In this document: positions 17,125 to 25,437 of the stretch, one piece after another | Position numbering within the stretch: position 1 is the stretch's first letter | Layout: every line of letters starts with the position of its first letter | Source: Mesorhizobium sp. STM 4661 | Lineage (GTDB): Bacteria; Pseudomonadota; Alphaproteobacteria; Rhizobiales; Rhizobiaceae | Direction of reading: 5' to 3' | NCBI RefSeq assembly: GCF_000359125.1 | Contig: NZ_CAAF010000082.1 | Coordinates: 124,001-188,000, forward strand | DNA: 64,000 bases | Made by a program: the position numbers and the translations under genes | The notes under the pieces: model-generated | Database searches by the model: none | The model's input: only the letters and a program-made list of their open reading frames with translations | Told to the model about the DNA's origin: nothing

Positions 17125-17754
17125 ATGGCCGAGCTTTTTACCCTTTCCGCACCCGATCTCGCGGCGCTTTTGTGCAGCCGGGTCTGCCACGACATCATTT
17201 CGCCGGTCGGCGCCATAAACAACGGGCTTGAGCTGCTCGATGAAGGCGGCGCCGACGAGGACGCCATGAAACTGATCCGCCAGAGCGCCAGAAATGCTTC
17301 GGCCCGCCTGCAATTCGCCCGTATCGCCTTCGGCGCGGCTGGTTCCGCCGGCATGATGATCGACACCGGGGACGCGGAAGCCGTTGCCATCGCTTTCCTC
17401 AAGAACGAAAAGCCGGAACTGGTCTGGAACGGAAACCGCGAACTGTTGCCCAAGAACAAGGTCAAGCTGCTGCTCAATCTCATTCTCGTCGCCAACGCCG
17501 CCATCCCGCGTGGCGGCAAGCTTGTGGTCACGCTTCAAAACCTTGACGCCGAGCCGCGCTTTGCCCTGGCCGCGAGCGGCCCGATGCTGCGCGTGCCGCC
17601 GAAGTTCCTCGAACTCCATTCCGGCCACCGGCCCGAGGAGCCGATCGACGCGCATTCGGTGCAGCCCTATTACACGCTGCTCCTGGCGCGCGAAGCCAAC
17701 ATGACGATATCGATCCACGCAACCGCGGAAGAAATCGTGCTTTCGGCAGCCTGA
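17125..17754 (+). CDS. chpT: Histidine phosphotransferase ChpT
   Basis: 209 residues. ChpT passes phosphate from the hybrid kinase CckA to CtrA and CpdR, controlling the alphaproteobacterial cell cycle. The phospho-accepting His is in LLCSRVCHDIISPVGAINNG (about residues 14-33), a DHp-like helix. The C-terminal domain (residues 90-209) has the GHKL-like fold with degenerate ATP-binding motifs typical of ChpT. The ATG at 17125 gives the standard ChpT N-terminus (MAELFTLSAPDLAALLCSRV); an upstream ATG at 17074 would add 17 residues. ctrA lies one gene away. Confidence 0.92.
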   Translation: MAELFTLSAPDLAALLCSRVCHDIISPVGAINNGLELLDEGGADEDAMKLIRQSARNASARLQFARIAFGAAGSAGMMIDTGDAEAVAIAFLKNEKPELVWNGNRELLPKNKVKLLLNLILVANAAIPRGGKLVVTLQNLDAEPRFALAASGPMLRVPPKFLELHSGHRPEEPIDAHSVQPYYTLLLAREANMTISIHATAEEIVLSAA

Positions 17755-18047
17755 AAGCCTGAAACTTCCTGCAGCGCTGCACAGCGCTTCGGACGCATGA
17801 TCCTCTCCCAAACCTGTGATTGGGGCCATTCGCCAGCCGGCAAGCACAGATAAAGAACTTTTCCAACAATACCTAGTGCCGTCGCGGCAAAATTTGCCGA
17901 TCTGACAAAGTCGAAGTATCGACGAAGAAGAACATGTAAATAGCGCCTTTACAAAAATTTTACCCAATGGCTTTTCGGCTTCTTTACCGGATTGAGCCTA
18001 TGGTGCCTTTCAGCCCCCGCGACGCCGCCGGCAAAGAAGGCCCGGAA

Positions 18048-18416
18048 ATGAAACGCTGCATGTTCATCGACGATTCGAGCGTCATCAGGAAGGTTGCAAA
18101 GCGCATCCTGGGTGGCCCCGACATGCTGGTCATCGAAGCCGCCAGCGGGTTTGAAGCGGTCGAGATGTGTGCAGCCGATATGCCGGATATCATCATCGTC
18201 GATGGCGCCTTGCCGGATATGCAGGCGGCGGACGTCATCCGCCGCGTGCGCGCCATGGCAAGCCCGGTACAGCCCCAGATCCTGATTTCGCTGGTTGAGG
18301 TCGAGGTCGCGTCGATCATGAAGGCAAAGCGCGCCGGCGCTCAAGGCTATCTGCTGAAGCCGTTCAATCGCCCGCAACTGCTCGAATGCTTCCGCAACTT
18401 GAAAATCGCCGCCTGA
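18048..18416 (+). CDS. Single-domain CheY-like response regulator
   Basis: 122 residues forming one receiver domain: acidic pocket in MFIDDSSVIRKVAKR, phosphorylation Asp in IIIVDGALPDMQ (about residue 53) and conserved Lys in LLKPFNRPQL (about residue 103). The Thr/Ser position before the Lys is occupied by LISLVEVE, a mild departure. There is no output domain, so it acts by protein contacts. It is not CpdR by sequence. I chose the ATG at 18048 (GAAGG seven bases upstream) although the frame is open further upstream. Its position between chpT and ctrA suggests a role in the same phosphorelay, which is inference. Confidence 0.85.
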   Translation: MKRCMFIDDSSVIRKVAKRILGGPDMLVIEAASGFEAVEMCAADMPDIIIVDGALPDMQAADVIRRVRAMASPVQPQILISLVEVEVASIMKAKRAGAQGYLLKPFNRPQLLECFRNLKIAA

Positions 18417-18448
18417 CGCCGGTTCACGAGCAGCTGTTCAAAAAGCAA

Positions 18449-18472
18449 AAACCCGGCAGAAGCCGGGCTTTT
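18449..18472. terminator. Bidirectional rho-independent terminator between response regulator and ctrA
   Basis: ACCCGGC / GCCGGGCT stem with a short AGAA loop, flanked by A-rich sequence on the left and TTTTG on the right. It sits between the convergent response-regulator and ctrA genes and can terminate both. Confidence 0.85.
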
Positions 18473-18498
18473 GTGGGAAAACCAATCGAAAGGGCGTT

Positions 18499-19194
18499 TC
18501 AGGCGCTGACGCGGATATCCTCGGGTTCGCGCAGCACATAGCCGCGGCCCCAGACCGTCTCGATGTAATTCTGGCCGCCGGAAGCGGCGTCGAGCTTCTT
18601 GCGCAGCTTGCAGATGAAGACGTCGATGATCTTCAGTTCCGGTTCGTCCATGCCGCCGTAAAGGTGGTTGAGGAACATCTCCTTCGTCAGCGTCGTGCCC
18701 TTGCGCAGCGAGAGCAACTCCAGCATCTGGTATTCCTTGCCGGTCAGATGCACGCGCTGGCCGCCGACCTCGACGGTCTTGGCGTCAAGGTTGACCACCA
18801 GGTCGCCGGTGGTGATGACCGACTGGGCATGGCCCTTGGAACGTCGCACGATGGCGTGAATGCGGGCAACCAGCTCATCCTTGTGAAACGGCTTGGTCAT
18901 GTAATCGTCGGCGCCGAAGCCGAGACCGCGCACCTTGTCCTCGATGCCGGCCATGCCGGAGAGGATCAGGATCGGCGTCTTCACCTTGGAAAGACGAAGT
19001 GTCCTCAAGACTTCATATCCCGACATATCGGGAAGATTGAGGTCGAGAAGGATGATGTCGTAGTCGTAGAGCTTGCCTAGATCGACACCTTCTTCGCCAA
19101 GATCGGTCGTATAGACATTGAAACTTTCCGATTTCAGCATCAGCTCGATGCTTTGTGCGGTTGCACTGTCATCTTCTATCAGCAGAACACGCAT
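18499..19194 (-). CDS. ctrA: Cell-cycle master response regulator CtrA
   Basis: 231 residues, the usual CtrA length. The receiver domain has the acidic pair in LLIEDDSAT, the phosphorylated Asp in IILLDLNLPDMSGYE (residue 51) and the conserved Lys in YMTKPFHKDE. The OmpR-type winged-helix DNA-binding domain (residues 125-225) ends in YIETVWGRGYVLREP. The C-terminus ends in hydrophobic-small residues (IRVSA), as in CtrA proteins degraded by ClpXP. It controls division, replication and motility genes and is phosphorylated through CckA-ChpT. Upstream lie 450 bases with four GANTC methylation sites. Confidence 0.97.
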   Translation of the reverse strand: MRVLLIEDDSATAQSIELMLKSESFNVYTTDLGEEGVDLGKLYDYDIILLDLNLPDMSGYEVLRTLRLSKVKTPILILSGMAGIEDKVRGLGFGADDYMTKPFHKDELVARIHAIVRRSKGHAQSVITTGDLVVNLDAKTVEVGGQRVHLTGKEYQMLELLSLRKGTTLTKEMFLNHLYGGMDEPELKIIDVFICKLRKKLDAASGGQNYIETVWGRGYVLREPEDIRVSA

Positions 19195-19279
19195 TTCATT
19201 CCCCTTTTCTGCTGCCGGACCATTTCATGACCCGTCCAGGACCGGAGCAGTGATTGCCTAGAGCAGAGGCTGCCATCGA

Positions 19280-19425
19280 ATGGTTAACAAAACCTAATTC
19301 CGTGCTGATGACGGTATCAGATTTTTTAACCCCTTTCTACACCTTGTTGAATCTAATGATGAATCACAGAACCAAACCGCTAATGCAACACATTAATAAG
19401 CCAGACTAAGTGACTCCAGGGACTC
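19280..19425 (-). promoter_or_regulatory. ctrA promoter region with four GANTC (CcrM) sites
   Basis: GANTC occurs at 19349-19353, 19361-19365, 19412-19416 and 19421-19425, four sites in 77 bases. At about 19285 the sequence TTAACAAAACCTAATT is a near match to the TTAA-N7-TTAA CtrA box, and more TTAA half-sites lie around 19325 and 19490. In Caulobacter and Sinorhizobium, ctrA transcription responds to CcrM methylation and to CtrA itself; here the sites are seen, the regulation is inferred. The whole 19195-19646 gap has no other gene. Confidence 0.6.
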
Positions 19426-19646
19426 GCTGGCCACGCTTCCCAGCCGAGAACCGGAATTTTTACCCGGCCTTAAGTCCTGAGCCGTATGATTAACAATGCC
19501 CGTAAACGAATGGTTACCGACGGCAAAAAACTTTAGGGGTTTGTTTCCCATAGTTCCGGGAAAGCCGGTGGAAACGGGTGAAGCCTCGGCTTGCCGGAGC
19601 GGATTGGACGATATGTGCAGGTGTGCGTTTCCAGGAGTACCGAATC

Positions 19647-20024
19647 ATGAAGTCACGTGAAAACCTCGTTCGACTGAAGCAGTTTCAGGTGAACGAGAAG
19701 CGGCGGCAGCTGCTGCAACTCGACATGATGATCGCCGAATTCGAGCGCATGGCTGTCGAACTGGAACTTCAGATCACCGCCGAGGAAAAGAAGGCTGGCA
19801 TCACCGACATCAACCATTTTGCCTATCCGACCTTCGCCAAGGCGGCGCGCTTGCGTCGCGACAATCTCAGAAATTCGCAAAGCGACCTCGCTCAGCAGCG
19901 AGGCATCGCCGAATCACTGCTCGGCGAAGCCGAGGCGGAGCTTTCCAAGGCGGAAATGCTCGAATCGCGCGACACCAAGATCCGCGACGCCGAGACCGGC
20001 ACCCGCAGCGCCATGATCGGCTGA
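19647..20024 (+). CDS. FliJ-like coiled-coil protein divergent from ctrA
   Basis: 125 residues, almost entirely alpha-helical and charged (ENLVRLKQFQVNEKRRQLLQ, LDMMIAEFERMAVELELQIT), with the length and heptad pattern of the flagellar export chaperone FliJ. Proteins of this type are encoded divergently from ctrA in many Rhizobiales. The ATG at 19647 follows AGGAG nine bases upstream; a GANTC site overlaps the start. The flagellar role is inferred from family resemblance, and other flagellar genes are absent from this window. Confidence 0.7.
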   Translation: MKSRENLVRLKQFQVNEKRRQLLQLDMMIAEFERMAVELELQITAEEKKAGITDINHFAYPTFAKAARLRRDNLRNSQSDLAQQRGIAESLLGEAEAELSKAEMLESRDTKIRDAETGTRSAMIG

Positions 20025-20107
20025 AAACAGGGCCTCAGGCCCAATCGGCACGCGGCAATCAGGGCTTCGACCATGGAAAGCCACCACTCGCCAAACGGGC
20101 GCCAGTT

Positions 20108-20506
20108 TCAGCCCACCAAATCCCTTTCCTGTCCCGCGACCGCGCGCGCGCGGGCATCCTTGATGTCGGGGGCATGCTGCTCCGACCAGGCCCTGATCTG
20201 GCTGAGCAGCCCCGCCAGGTTCTGACCGAGTTCTGTCAGTTCATATTCGACCCGCGGCGGGATGACCGGAAAGATCTCACGCCGCACCAGACCGTCGCGT
20301 TCGAGGACGCGCAGCGTCTGCGTCAGCATTTTCGGCGTGATGCCTTCGAGTTTGCGCGCCAGCTCGCCGTTGCGTAGCCGTTCGCGGCGCAAGGCGCAAA
20401 CCACCAGATAGACCCATTTGCTGGCGAGCATTTCGAGCACGGTGTGCGACGGGCACGTCCGGCGGAACGCGTCATAACCGAAAGGGGATCTGTCTTCGCT
20501 ATCCAT
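20108..20506 (-). CDS. HxlR-family transcriptional regulator
   Basis: 132 residues with the HxlR winged helix: CPSHTVLEMLASKWVYLVVC (the conserved Cys and KW), RRERLRNGELARKLEGITPK (recognition helix, with ITPKMLTQTLRVLERDGLV) and a wing ending in VEYELTELG. The N-terminal Cys is a common redox or aldehyde sensor in this family. It is divergently oriented from a quinone oxidoreductase gene 90 bases away, which it probably controls. Confidence 0.9.
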   Translation of the reverse strand: MDSEDRSPFGYDAFRRTCPSHTVLEMLASKWVYLVVCALRRERLRNGELARKLEGITPKMLTQTLRVLERDGLVRREIFPVIPPRVEYELTELGQNLAGLLSQIRAWSEQHAPDIKDARARAVAGQERDLVG

Positions 20507-20553
20507 GAGGTGCCTAGATATCAGGAAGGTACATACTAGACAACGGAATATTA

Positions 20554-20568
20554 CTATCCAAATGATAG
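20554..20568. promoter_or_regulatory. Candidate HxlR operator
   Basis: Inverted repeat CTATC-CAAAT-GATAG in the 89-base divergent promoter region between the HxlR gene and the oxidoreductase gene. Position and symmetry fit an operator for the dimeric regulator. A chance palindrome of this length is possible. Confidence 0.4.
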
Positions 20569-20595
20569 CGGCACACCAACCAGCAGGAGACTCCC

Positions 20596-21522
20596 ATGCG
20601 TGCCGTTGTCCAGAATTCCGTCGGCGGACCTGATGTCCTCGTCATCGCAAATCGACCCGACCCGATACCTCAGGCAGGCGAAGTGCTTGTTCGCATCAAG
20701 GCAGCAGGCATCAATCCGGTCGATGGCGCCGTGCGCGGCGGCCATTATCCGCTGCTCGGCGAGCCGCCCTTCATTCTGGGCTGGGATTTTTCGGGAACCG
20801 TGGAGGCACTAGGCTCGGGCACGACTGGCCTGAAGATTGGCGACGCCGTGTTCGGCATGCCGCGTTTTCCCAAGCAGGCGGCGGCCTATGCTGAACTGGC
20901 CGCCGTACCGGCGGACGAGATTGCACCGAAGCCGGAAGGCATCGATCACGTCCACGCAGCGGCGCTGCCGCTGGCCGGCCTGACGGCCTGGCAAGGCCTT
21001 GTCCGCCATGGCGGGCTCAAACAGGGCCAGCGCGTGCTGATCCATGCCGCGGCCGGCGGCGTTGGGCATCTGGCACTTCAGATCGCCAAGGCGCGCGGCG
21101 CCTATGTCATCGCCACCGCCAGTCCGCAAAAGCTCGATTTCGTCCGCTCGCTCGGCGCCGATGAGGTTGTCGACTACACCAAGGGCGATTTCGTCGACAG
21201 CATCGGCAACATCGATCTCGTCCTGGAAACGGTCGGTGGCGACCATGCGCAGCGCTCGCTGAAGGTGCTCAAGCCCGGCGGCGTGCTGGTGTCGCTGCTC
21301 AATGTCGGCGACGCTGCCAAGGAGGAGGCCAAGACACGAGGTATCCGGGTCGAACGCATGTCTGTCGTGCCCGACCGCGACGGCCTTGTCGAGCTTGCCA
21401 GACTGGTCGACGCGAAAGAGCTTGCCATTCACGTGGCGAAAGCCTTTCCGCTTGAACAGGCTGGCGCCGCGCATGCCTTTCTTGGCACCAGGCCAATCGG
21501 CAAAGTGGTGCTTACGGCCTGA
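20596..21522 (+). CDS. Zinc-independent medium-chain NADP-dependent alcohol dehydrogenase / quinone oxidoreductase
   Basis: 308 residues of the quinone-oxidoreductase branch of the MDR superfamily. It has the GroES-like N-terminal domain (VLVRIKAAGINPVDGAVRGG ... LGWDFSGTVEALGSG) and a Rossmann domain with VLIHAAAGGVGHLALQIAKA (residues 138-157). Zinc ligands are absent. Such enzymes reduce quinones or enals with NADPH. The start is supported by AGGAGA eight bases before the ATG. Pairing with a divergent HxlR regulator suggests induction by electrophiles or quinones, by analogy. Confidence 0.88.
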   Translation: MRAVVQNSVGGPDVLVIANRPDPIPQAGEVLVRIKAAGINPVDGAVRGGHYPLLGEPPFILGWDFSGTVEALGSGTTGLKIGDAVFGMPRFPKQAAAYAELAAVPADEIAPKPEGIDHVHAAALPLAGLTAWQGLVRHGGLKQGQRVLIHAAAGGVGHLALQIAKARGAYVIATASPQKLDFVRSLGADEVVDYTKGDFVDSIGNIDLVLETVGGDHAQRSLKVLKPGGVLVSLLNVGDAAKEEAKTRGIRVERMSVVPDRDGLVELARLVDAKELAIHVAKAFPLEQAGAAHAFLGTRPIGKVVLTA

Positions 21523-21549
21523 TACGGGAGAATCGTTCCGGCAAAACAA

Positions 21550-21573
21550 AAGGGCGCGAATTGCCGCGCCTTC
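21550..21573. terminator. Terminator between oxidoreductase gene and sciP
   Basis: GGCGCG-AATTGC-CGCGCC stem flanked by AAAAG on the left and CTTCC on the right, between the convergent oxidoreductase and sciP genes. The left A-rich flank gives a T-tract on the minus strand, so it best terminates sciP. Confidence 0.65.
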
Positions 21574-21591
21574 CATAGTCCTGGAATCAGT

Positions 21592-21867
21592 TCAATGGCG
21601 GTATTGCTGGATGCGCGTCGTGCGCAGCCCGGCAAGGCCGTATTCATCGATCGATGCCTGCCAGGACAGGAATTCCTCGGTGGTCAGCTTGTAGCGCTGG
21701 CACGCTTCTTCGAGGCTCAACAGCCCGCCGCGCACCGCGGCGACCACTTCCGCCTTGCGCCGGATAACCCAGCGACGTGTGTTCGTCGGCGGCAGATCGG
21801 CGATCGTAAGAGGGCTGCCGTCAGGCCCGATAACATATTTGACTCGCGGTCTAACTAGATCGGTCAT
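21592..21867 (-). CDS. sciP: SciP, inhibitor of CtrA-dependent transcription (DUF1153)
   Basis: 91 residues, full length for the DUF1153/SciP family. The helix-turn-helix lies in NTRRWVIRRKAEVVAAVRGG through LSLEEACQRYKLTTEEFLSW, followed by the basic tail GLRTTRIQQYRH. In Caulobacter SciP binds CtrA and blocks activation of its promoters in G1 cells. With ctrA and chpT within 5 kb, three members of one control circuit are clustered here. The start is an ATG at 21867. No GANTC cluster was seen upstream. Confidence 0.92.
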   Translation of the reverse strand: MTDLVRPRVKYVIGPDGSPLTIADLPPTNTRRWVIRRKAEVVAAVRGGLLSLEEACQRYKLTTEEFLSWQASIDEYGLAGLRTTRIQQYRH

Positions 21868-22139
21868 CGTACTCTCTACTAAAAACTCAAAGACCCAATC
21901 CCCACCACATTACCACCACAGCTTTAAAAATTGCCTAAGCGAACCCTAATAGCTAGGTAAGGATCATGAACGCCGCGTTAGTGTTTTCGTCGGCATTTGA
22001 AACATCCGCCGGCAAGCGCGGAATTTGATCGAAAAAATCGGCGCCGCCGCAAAGCTGGCGCACCCGCAGTGCTTGACCTATATTCCGGCCATTGGCATTC
22101 AAGCCCCGTCAATCGGGCGCCGCGCAGAACGAAAGAACC

Positions 22140-23330
22140 ATGAACAGCCTCGACCTTCCCGAAAGCCCGCAAAACACCCGCATCGTGGTCGCCATGTCGG
22201 GGGGCGTCGATTCGTCTGTTGTCGCCGGTCTTTTGAAGCGTGAAGGCTATGATGTCGTCGGCGTCACGCTCCAGCTCTACGACCATGGCGCGGCCACGCA
22301 CCGGGCCGGCTCATGCTGCGCCGGTCAGGATATCGACGATGCCCGCCGCGTTTCCGAGACGCTCGGCATTCCGCATTATGTGCTCAACTACGAGGAGCGC
22401 TTTCGCAAGGCGGTGATCGACCCGTTCGCCGAGAGCTATGTGGCCGGCGAAACGCCGATCCCTTGCGTCTCCTGCAACCAGACGGTGAAGTTTGCCGACC
22501 TTCTGGCGACCGCGCTGGAGCTCGGCGCCGACGCGCTGGCCACCGGCCACTACATCCGTTCTAGCGCCAACGGCGCCCATCGCGCTCTCTACCGGCCGGT
22601 CGACGCGGATCGTGATCAGAGCTATTTCCTGTTCGCCACCACGCAGGCACAGATCGACTATCTGCGCTTTCCGCTCGGCGGCCTGTCGAAGCCGCAGGTT
22701 CGCGCCATTGCCGAGGAAATGGGGCTGGCGGTCGCCGCCAAGCAGGACAGCCAGGACATCTGCTTCGTGCCGCAGGGCAAATATTCCGACATCATCGCCA
22801 AGCTTAAGCCGGCCGCGGCCAATTCGGGCGACATCGTCCACATAGACGGCCGCGTGCTCGGCCGCCATGAAGGCATTTTGCGCTATACGATCGGCCAGCG
22901 CCGCGGCATCGGCATCGCTTCGGGCGAGCCGCTCTACGTCGTCCATCTCGATGCCGATCGCGCCCGCGTCGTCGTTGGTCCGCGCGAGGCGCTTGAGACG
23001 CACAAGATCTACCTGCGCAACATGAACTGGCTGGGCGACGGGCCGCTGTCCGACATTCCGGCGGCCGGGCTCGAGCTGTTTGCCAAGGTCCGCTCGACGC
23101 GTCCGCCGCGCCCGGCCGTGCTGCACCACCGGGCCGGCGGCACCTTTGTCGAGCTGGTCGACGGTGAGTCCGGCATCGCGCCTGGTCAGGCCTGCGTGCT
23201 CTATTCCGACGACGGCAACGAGGCCCGCGTGTTCGGCGGTGGCTTCATCGAGCGTTCCGAGCGCGGCGCCGAGGCCGAGGCGATGCTGAACCGGCTTGCG
23301 GCCCGGCCGGCGCAGGTTCCCGCCGAATAG
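22140..23330 (+). CDS. mnmA: tRNA-specific 2-thiouridylase MnmA
   Basis: 396 residues. It adds sulfur to U34 of tRNA-Lys, -Glu and -Gln in the cytosol using ATP. The PP-loop is VAMSGGVDSSVVAGLLKREG (residues 17-36). The catalytic Cys pair lies in PCVSCNQTVKF (about residue 112) and in SQDICFVPQGKY (about residue 208). The C-terminal OB-like domain ends normally. The ATG at 22140 gives the standard N-terminus; the frame is open further upstream without a ribosome site. Confidence 0.96.
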   Translation: MNSLDLPESPQNTRIVVAMSGGVDSSVVAGLLKREGYDVVGVTLQLYDHGAATHRAGSCCAGQDIDDARRVSETLGIPHYVLNYEERFRKAVIDPFAESYVAGETPIPCVSCNQTVKFADLLATALELGADALATGHYIRSSANGAHRALYRPVDADRDQSYFLFATTQAQIDYLRFPLGGLSKPQVRAIAEEMGLAVAAKQDSQDICFVPQGKYSDIIAKLKPAAANSGDIVHIDGRVLGRHEGILRYTIGQRRGIGIASGEPLYVVHLDADRARVVVGPREALETHKIYLRNMNWLGDGPLSDIPAAGLELFAKVRSTRPPRPAVLHHRAGGTFVELVDGESGIAPGQACVLYSDDGNEARVFGGGFIERSERGAEAEAMLNRLAARPAQVPAE

Positions 23331-23351
23331 GGCAGCGACAGCACTTTTCTC

Positions 23352-24317
23352 TCAGGAAGGCGATCCGGAATGGGCGACCGTACCGGCGGTCAGGATGCGC
23401 AGCACCCGGATGGCTTCCTCGCCGCTGGTGCGGGGTTCGGCCCGCGTCTCGATGCACTGGATGAAATGTTCCAGCTCACGCGTCAGCGGCATGCCCTCGC
23501 CGACCGCCACATAGGACGGCTCGTTGGCGGTGAAGGCCCATTGCCCGCTGTCTTGCCACACCGCGTGGCGGTAGACGGCGAGCTTGCGCTCCCACGGTTC
23601 GACATCGTCGAACACCGCCATCGCCTTGGTGCCGACCACGGTCAGCCGCCGCTCGCGGTAGGGATTGAGCCGCGAGGCGAAGAGATGGCTGCGCAAGCCG
23701 TTGGGAAAGCGCATGTGCAGATGCGCGAAGTCGCTGAGCTTGTCGAGCAGGGCGGCTCCCTCGCCGCGCACCTCGACGGGCTCCGAGCCGGTGATCGCCA
23801 GGATCATCGACAGATCGTGCGGCGCAAGATCCCACAGCGCGTCGTTTTCGGTATGGAACTTGCCGAGCCCGAGCCGATGCGAGTGGATGTAGCGCACCTC
23901 GCCAAGCTCGCCATTATCGATCAGCGCCTTCAGCGTTTCGAAAGCGGGATGAAAACGCAGCACATGGCCAACCATGAAGACGCGGCCATTGTCGGCCGCC
24001 GCCTTCACCGAGCGCTCGGCATCGGCCACCGTCAGCGCGATCGGCTTTTCCACCAGCACATCCTTGCCGCCCTTGACGGCACGCACCGCCATGTCGGCGT
24101 GGAACTGCGGCGGCAGCGCCATGACGATGGCGTCGACATCTTTGCGGCCAAACAGCGCCTCGGGCTCGATCGCCAGGCAATCCTGCTCGCTGGCGAACCC
24201 CTCGGCACGGGCAGGATTGACGTCCGAAACCGCGTGCAGCGCGCCGAGCGCCTTGAGGGTGCGGATGTGGTTGCTGCCCCAGTATCCGCAACCGAGGACT
24301 GCAATGCGCGGTTTCAT
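23352..24317 (-). CDS. Gfo/Idh/MocA-family oxidoreductase
   Basis: 321 residues. The NAD(P)-binding domain begins RIAVLGCGYWGSNHIRTLKA (GxGxxG variant GCGYWG). It is followed by the conserved EKPIA motif (VLVEKPIALT, about residue 94) and a C-terminal substrate domain including AEHFIQCIETR-like helices near the end. Members oxidise or reduce sugar or inositol derivatives, often nucleotide sugars. The start is ATG 24317 rather than the adjacent TTG. The gene stands alone between mnmA and the tRNA; the substrate is unknown. Confidence 0.85.
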   Translation of the reverse strand: MKPRIAVLGCGYWGSNHIRTLKALGALHAVSDVNPARAEGFASEQDCLAIEPEALFGRKDVDAIVMALPPQFHADMAVRAVKGGKDVLVEKPIALTVADAERSVKAAADNGRVFMVGHVLRFHPAFETLKALIDNGELGEVRYIHSHRLGLGKFHTENDALWDLAPHDLSMILAITGSEPVEVRGEGAALLDKLSDFAHLHMRFPNGLRSHLFASRLNPYRERRLTVVGTKAMAVFDDVEPWERKLAVYRHAVWQDSGQWAFTANEPSYVAVGEGMPLTRELEHFIQCIETRAEPRTSGEEAIRVLRILTAGTVAHSGSPS

Positions 24318-24555
24318 CAATTTCAGACCATGACTTTCGTGGCCGAGACATAGCGACGTGCCTCATCGAACTCAACCCCGGTAGCTCTGCTCAAATGTCT
24401 GCCCGGCAAAGCATTTCGGCGACGCCGATATGTCGGCATGCCGGCTGCATCGATGCTTGACAGGCTTGGTGTCCCAACCTTATATCCGCGCGACCTTGGC
24501 GAACGCCTCGACATGCCTTTCGATTTAAGGCGGATTTCGGGCCTTTCGCCGCCCT

Positions 24556-24632
24556 GGCGGGGTAGCTCAGTTGGTTAGAGCACGGGAATCATAATCCTGG
24601 GGTCGGGGGTTCAAGTCCCTCTCCCGCTACCA
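24556..24632 (+). tRNA. tRNA-Met (anticodon CAT)
   Basis: 77 bases with a full cloverleaf. Acceptor GGCGGGG pairs with TCCCGCT (two G-T wobbles), D arm GCTC...GAGC, anticodon stem CGGGA/TCCTG with loop ATCATAA (anticodon CAT), T arm GGGGG-TTCAAGT-CCCTC, and an encoded CCA. The first base pair is G-T and the anticodon stem lacks the three G-C pairs of initiators, so it is an elongator Met or, less likely, a lysidine-modified Ile tRNA. Its 3' end serves as an integration site (see the repeat at 24621). Confidence 0.95.
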
Positions 24633-25275
24633 CCTTACCCCCCACTGCTTTGACGCCGTTGGGGAAGGCATTCTCGCCCAGGAGTGCGGTTAGACGCCCG
24701 GCGATTTCAACTTCGATTCCGCCGATCTTCAATGGATCTCGAAACACAGTGACGGTTTCGATCAAGTCCCGCATCGCCTCTGCGGATTCGGCATCGCCTG
24801 CCACAATGCCTTTTGCAAGTCCCGCTTGCAGTTGATTTAGTTGTTCCTCGTAGCGTGCCAGCACCGCAGGATGCAGCGCGATCACAGTGGCCGCCGCGGG
24901 CACTTGGTCCAGTTCGGCCACAATGCCCTTGCGCTCGAAGGCGGGCGCCGCGACGACGGGAGGAAGAAGCCCCTCGAACCGCTCGCCCGTCTCGGGCAGC
25001 TCGGCCGAGACGCGTGGGGCGCCGGCATGGACTTCGGCACAGACATGATGAGCGACGAGGCGAACGATGCGCTCGCCGTCCGCCGCCGACAGACGCTCTC
25101 CTGTGTCGGATACGCCCTCCGACAGGCGATCGATCCACAAACGTCCATCGGGGGTGAGCATCACTTCGACGATGCCCGCGTCGTCGAGATAGCTCGCGAT
25201 CGCAGGCCCGAGCGCCGTGCGCAACATGCGTGCGCCGCGCGCCAGACCTTCTGAATTGCAAGGCGAAGCTGCCAT
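24589..25275 (-). pseudogene. Chimeric fragment: TrbB N-terminus fused to serine-recombinase C-terminus
   Basis: From ATG 25275 (GGGGGACAGG upstream) the first ~110 residues match the N-terminal domain of the conjugation ATPase TrbB (LRTALGPAIASYLDDAGIVE, VMLTPDGRLWIDRL). The match ends before the Walker A loop. It continues without a break into a coiled-coil C-terminus of a large site-specific serine recombinase (LHPAVLARYEEQLNQLQAGL ... VEIAGRLTALLGENAFPNGV). The last residues, GEGLEPPTPGL, are simply the antisense of the tRNA. The junction is near residue 110-115 (FERKG). Neither activity can survive; this is a deletion scar of an integrative conjugative element. Confidence 0.7.
24621..24632 (+). 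repeat. Left attachment core (attL-like) within tRNA-Met 3' end
   Basis: The last 12 bases of the tRNA gene, CTCCCGCTACCA, recur in direct orientation at 35768-35779. In both places the sequence immediately to the right encodes the C-terminus of a large serine recombinase on the minus strand. This is the arrangement expected for an integrated element. Confidence 0.65.
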
Positions 25276-25437
25276 CCTGTCCCCCGTTTCGATCCGGGGG
25301 AACATGGGCGGCCCCTGGACGGGGATGATTAAGAGAGCCGTATCTCGAGTGGATTCAACACCTATGTCGAGGCGTAGTGGCGTAGCGTGCAAATACAGGA
25401 GATTGGCGGTGCCGACGTAAACGGCGCAAGGCGACGA

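Noticed and set aside
19485..19545. Additional CtrA boxes near 19.5 kb
   Set aside because: Only isolated TTAA/TTAC half-sites with wrong spacing; not called.
24589..24640. C-terminal residues GEGLEPPTPGL as part of a protein domain
   Set aside because: They are the antisense translation of tRNA-Met, a known annotation artefact.
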